5,872 nucleotides of DNA from Methylophaga sp. (GTDB lineage: Bacteria; Pseudomonadota; Gammaproteobacteria; Nitrosococcales; Methylophagaceae). Below, in pieces: positions 5,238 to 5,872 of the stretch. A program made the translations under genes and the position numbers. Positions within the stretch are counted from its first letter, which is position 1. Each line of letters opens with the position of its first letter. Where the stretch lies: assembly GCA_013139345.1 (NCBI GenBank), contig WTAY01000044.1, forward strand, positions 1 through 5,872, in the 5' to 3' direction. The notes under the pieces were generated by a model that had not been told where the DNA came from, searched no databases, and was given only the letters and a program-made list of their open reading frames with translations.

Positions 5238-5872
5238 CTACTCAGCACCATAATCGTCATAATTATTATAGGCAAAGTTCTCAAAACGAGTGTATTTACC
5301 TTGGAATGTCAGAGCAACGGTGCCAATAGGACCATTACGCTGTTTAGCGATAATTATTTCTGCTTTACCTTTCTCTGGAGAATCTTCGTTATACACTTCA
5401 TCACGATAGATAAAGACAATCAAATCGGCATCTTGCTCAATCGCACCAGATTCACGTAAATCTGACATGATTGGACGTTTATTAGGGCGCTGCTCTAAAC
5501 TACGGTTCAACTGAGATAGGGCGACAACTGGAACATTAAGTTCTTTGGCCAGGGCCTTTAATGAGCGAGATATTTCAGAAACTTCAGTGGTTCTATTCTC
5601 ACCTTTACCAGTACCCTGCATCAACTGAATATAATCGATAACAATTAGGCTTAAATCGCCCTTAGCTTTTAACCGTCTAGCACGAGCACGTAACTCTGTT
5701 ACAGTTAATGCGGGCGTATCATCAATATAAAGTGGTGCTTGATTCAGTATTGAAACCCCCGATGTTAGCCTTGGCCAATCATCGTCATTTAACTGACCTG
5801 TTCTTAATCGGTGTTGATCAATTTGCCCCAGCGATGACAACATTCTCATCGCCAATGCATCTGCGGGCATCT
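5238..5872 (-). CDS. dnaB: DnaB replicative helicase, C-terminal part
   Basis: The frame enters at the right edge of the window and ends with TAG at 5238-5240, giving 210 complete residues of a protein usually near 470. DnaB is the hexameric 5'-3' helicase that unwinds DNA ahead of the replication fork. Only the second part of the RecA-like C-terminal domain is present; the N-terminal domain and Walker A lie outside. Counting from the first methionine seen (a MPADALAMRM stretch, internal in the full protein), visible motifs are RTGQL (23-27), Walker B LIVIDYIQL (75-83), SQLNRSLEQR (119-128), SDLRESGAIEQDAD (136-149) and KQRNGPIGTV (176-185), nearly identical to E. coli. The motifs run on without interruption, so no intein lies in the visible part. 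It is the first visible gene of the dnaB-alr-radA unit. Confidence 0.97.
   Translation of the reverse strand, partial: MPADALAMRMLSSLGQIDQHRLRTGQLNDDDWPRLTSGVSILNQAPLYIDDTPALTVTELRARARRLKAKGDLSLIVIDYIQLMQGTGKGENRTTEVSEISRSLKALAKELNVPVVALSQLNRSLEQRPNKRPIMSDLRESGAIEQDADLIVFIYRDEVYNEDSPEKGKAEIIIAKQRNGPIGTVALTFQGKYTRFENFAYNNYDDYGAE

Noticed and set aside
5126..5459. Two overlapping plus-strand open frames opposite the alr/dnaB junction
   Set aside because: They are antisense to conserved coding sequence; the Ile-rich stretch comes from the complement of the Asn/Asp/Tyr-rich DnaB tail.
5238..5872. An intein or insertion in dnaB, a frequent target
   Set aside because: The visible DnaB motifs are continuous and align without a gap to E. 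coli; the part beyond the window cannot be judged.

Overview
The window looks like chromosomal DNA of a moderately AT-rich gammaproteobacterium of the Vibrionales/Alteromonadales type (Vibrio, Photobacterium, Shewanella, Moritella or relatives). This rests on the close resemblance of LpoA, YraN, DolP, Alr, RadA and DnaB to the E. coli proteins, and on an LpoA C-terminus carrying a segment that I recall from the Vibrio/Shewanella type and not from E. coli. No mobile element, CRISPR array, RNA gene or phage gene was found. Nearly everything is core housekeeping, and I see no clear new system.

Layout. Bases 1-1794 (+ strand) form an envelope block: the end of lpoA (activator of a peptidoglycan synthase), yraN joined to it by a 1-base stop/start overlap, and, after a 79-base gap with a sigma-E-like promoter, dolP (a two-BON-domain outer-membrane lipoprotein). 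The diaA gene that sits between yraN and dolP in E. coli is absent. A hairpin terminator at 1815-1839 separates dolP from a convergent hemJ (1856-2281, - strand), the probable protoporphyrinogen oxidase of haem synthesis. hemJ and a single-domain PilZ gene (2383-2763, + strand) diverge from a 101-base region containing a nested inverted repeat.

Bases 2766-5872 (- strand) form a tight unit transcribed dnaB, then alr, then radA: the replicative helicase (C-terminal part only), alanine racemase starting with GTG two bases after the dnaB stop, and the branch-migration ATPase RadA, whose start overlaps the alr stop by 14 bases. pilZ and radA converge with only two bases between their stop codons.

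Together the genes cover cell-wall synthesis (LpoA activation, D-alanine supply), outer-membrane integrity (DolP), haem synthesis, c-di-GMP sensing and DNA replication/repair. The points most worth a second look are a non-canonical residue pair in Alr at the usual carbamylated-lysine position, the sigma-E-like promoter before dolP, the missing diaA, and the nested dyad between hemJ and pilZ.
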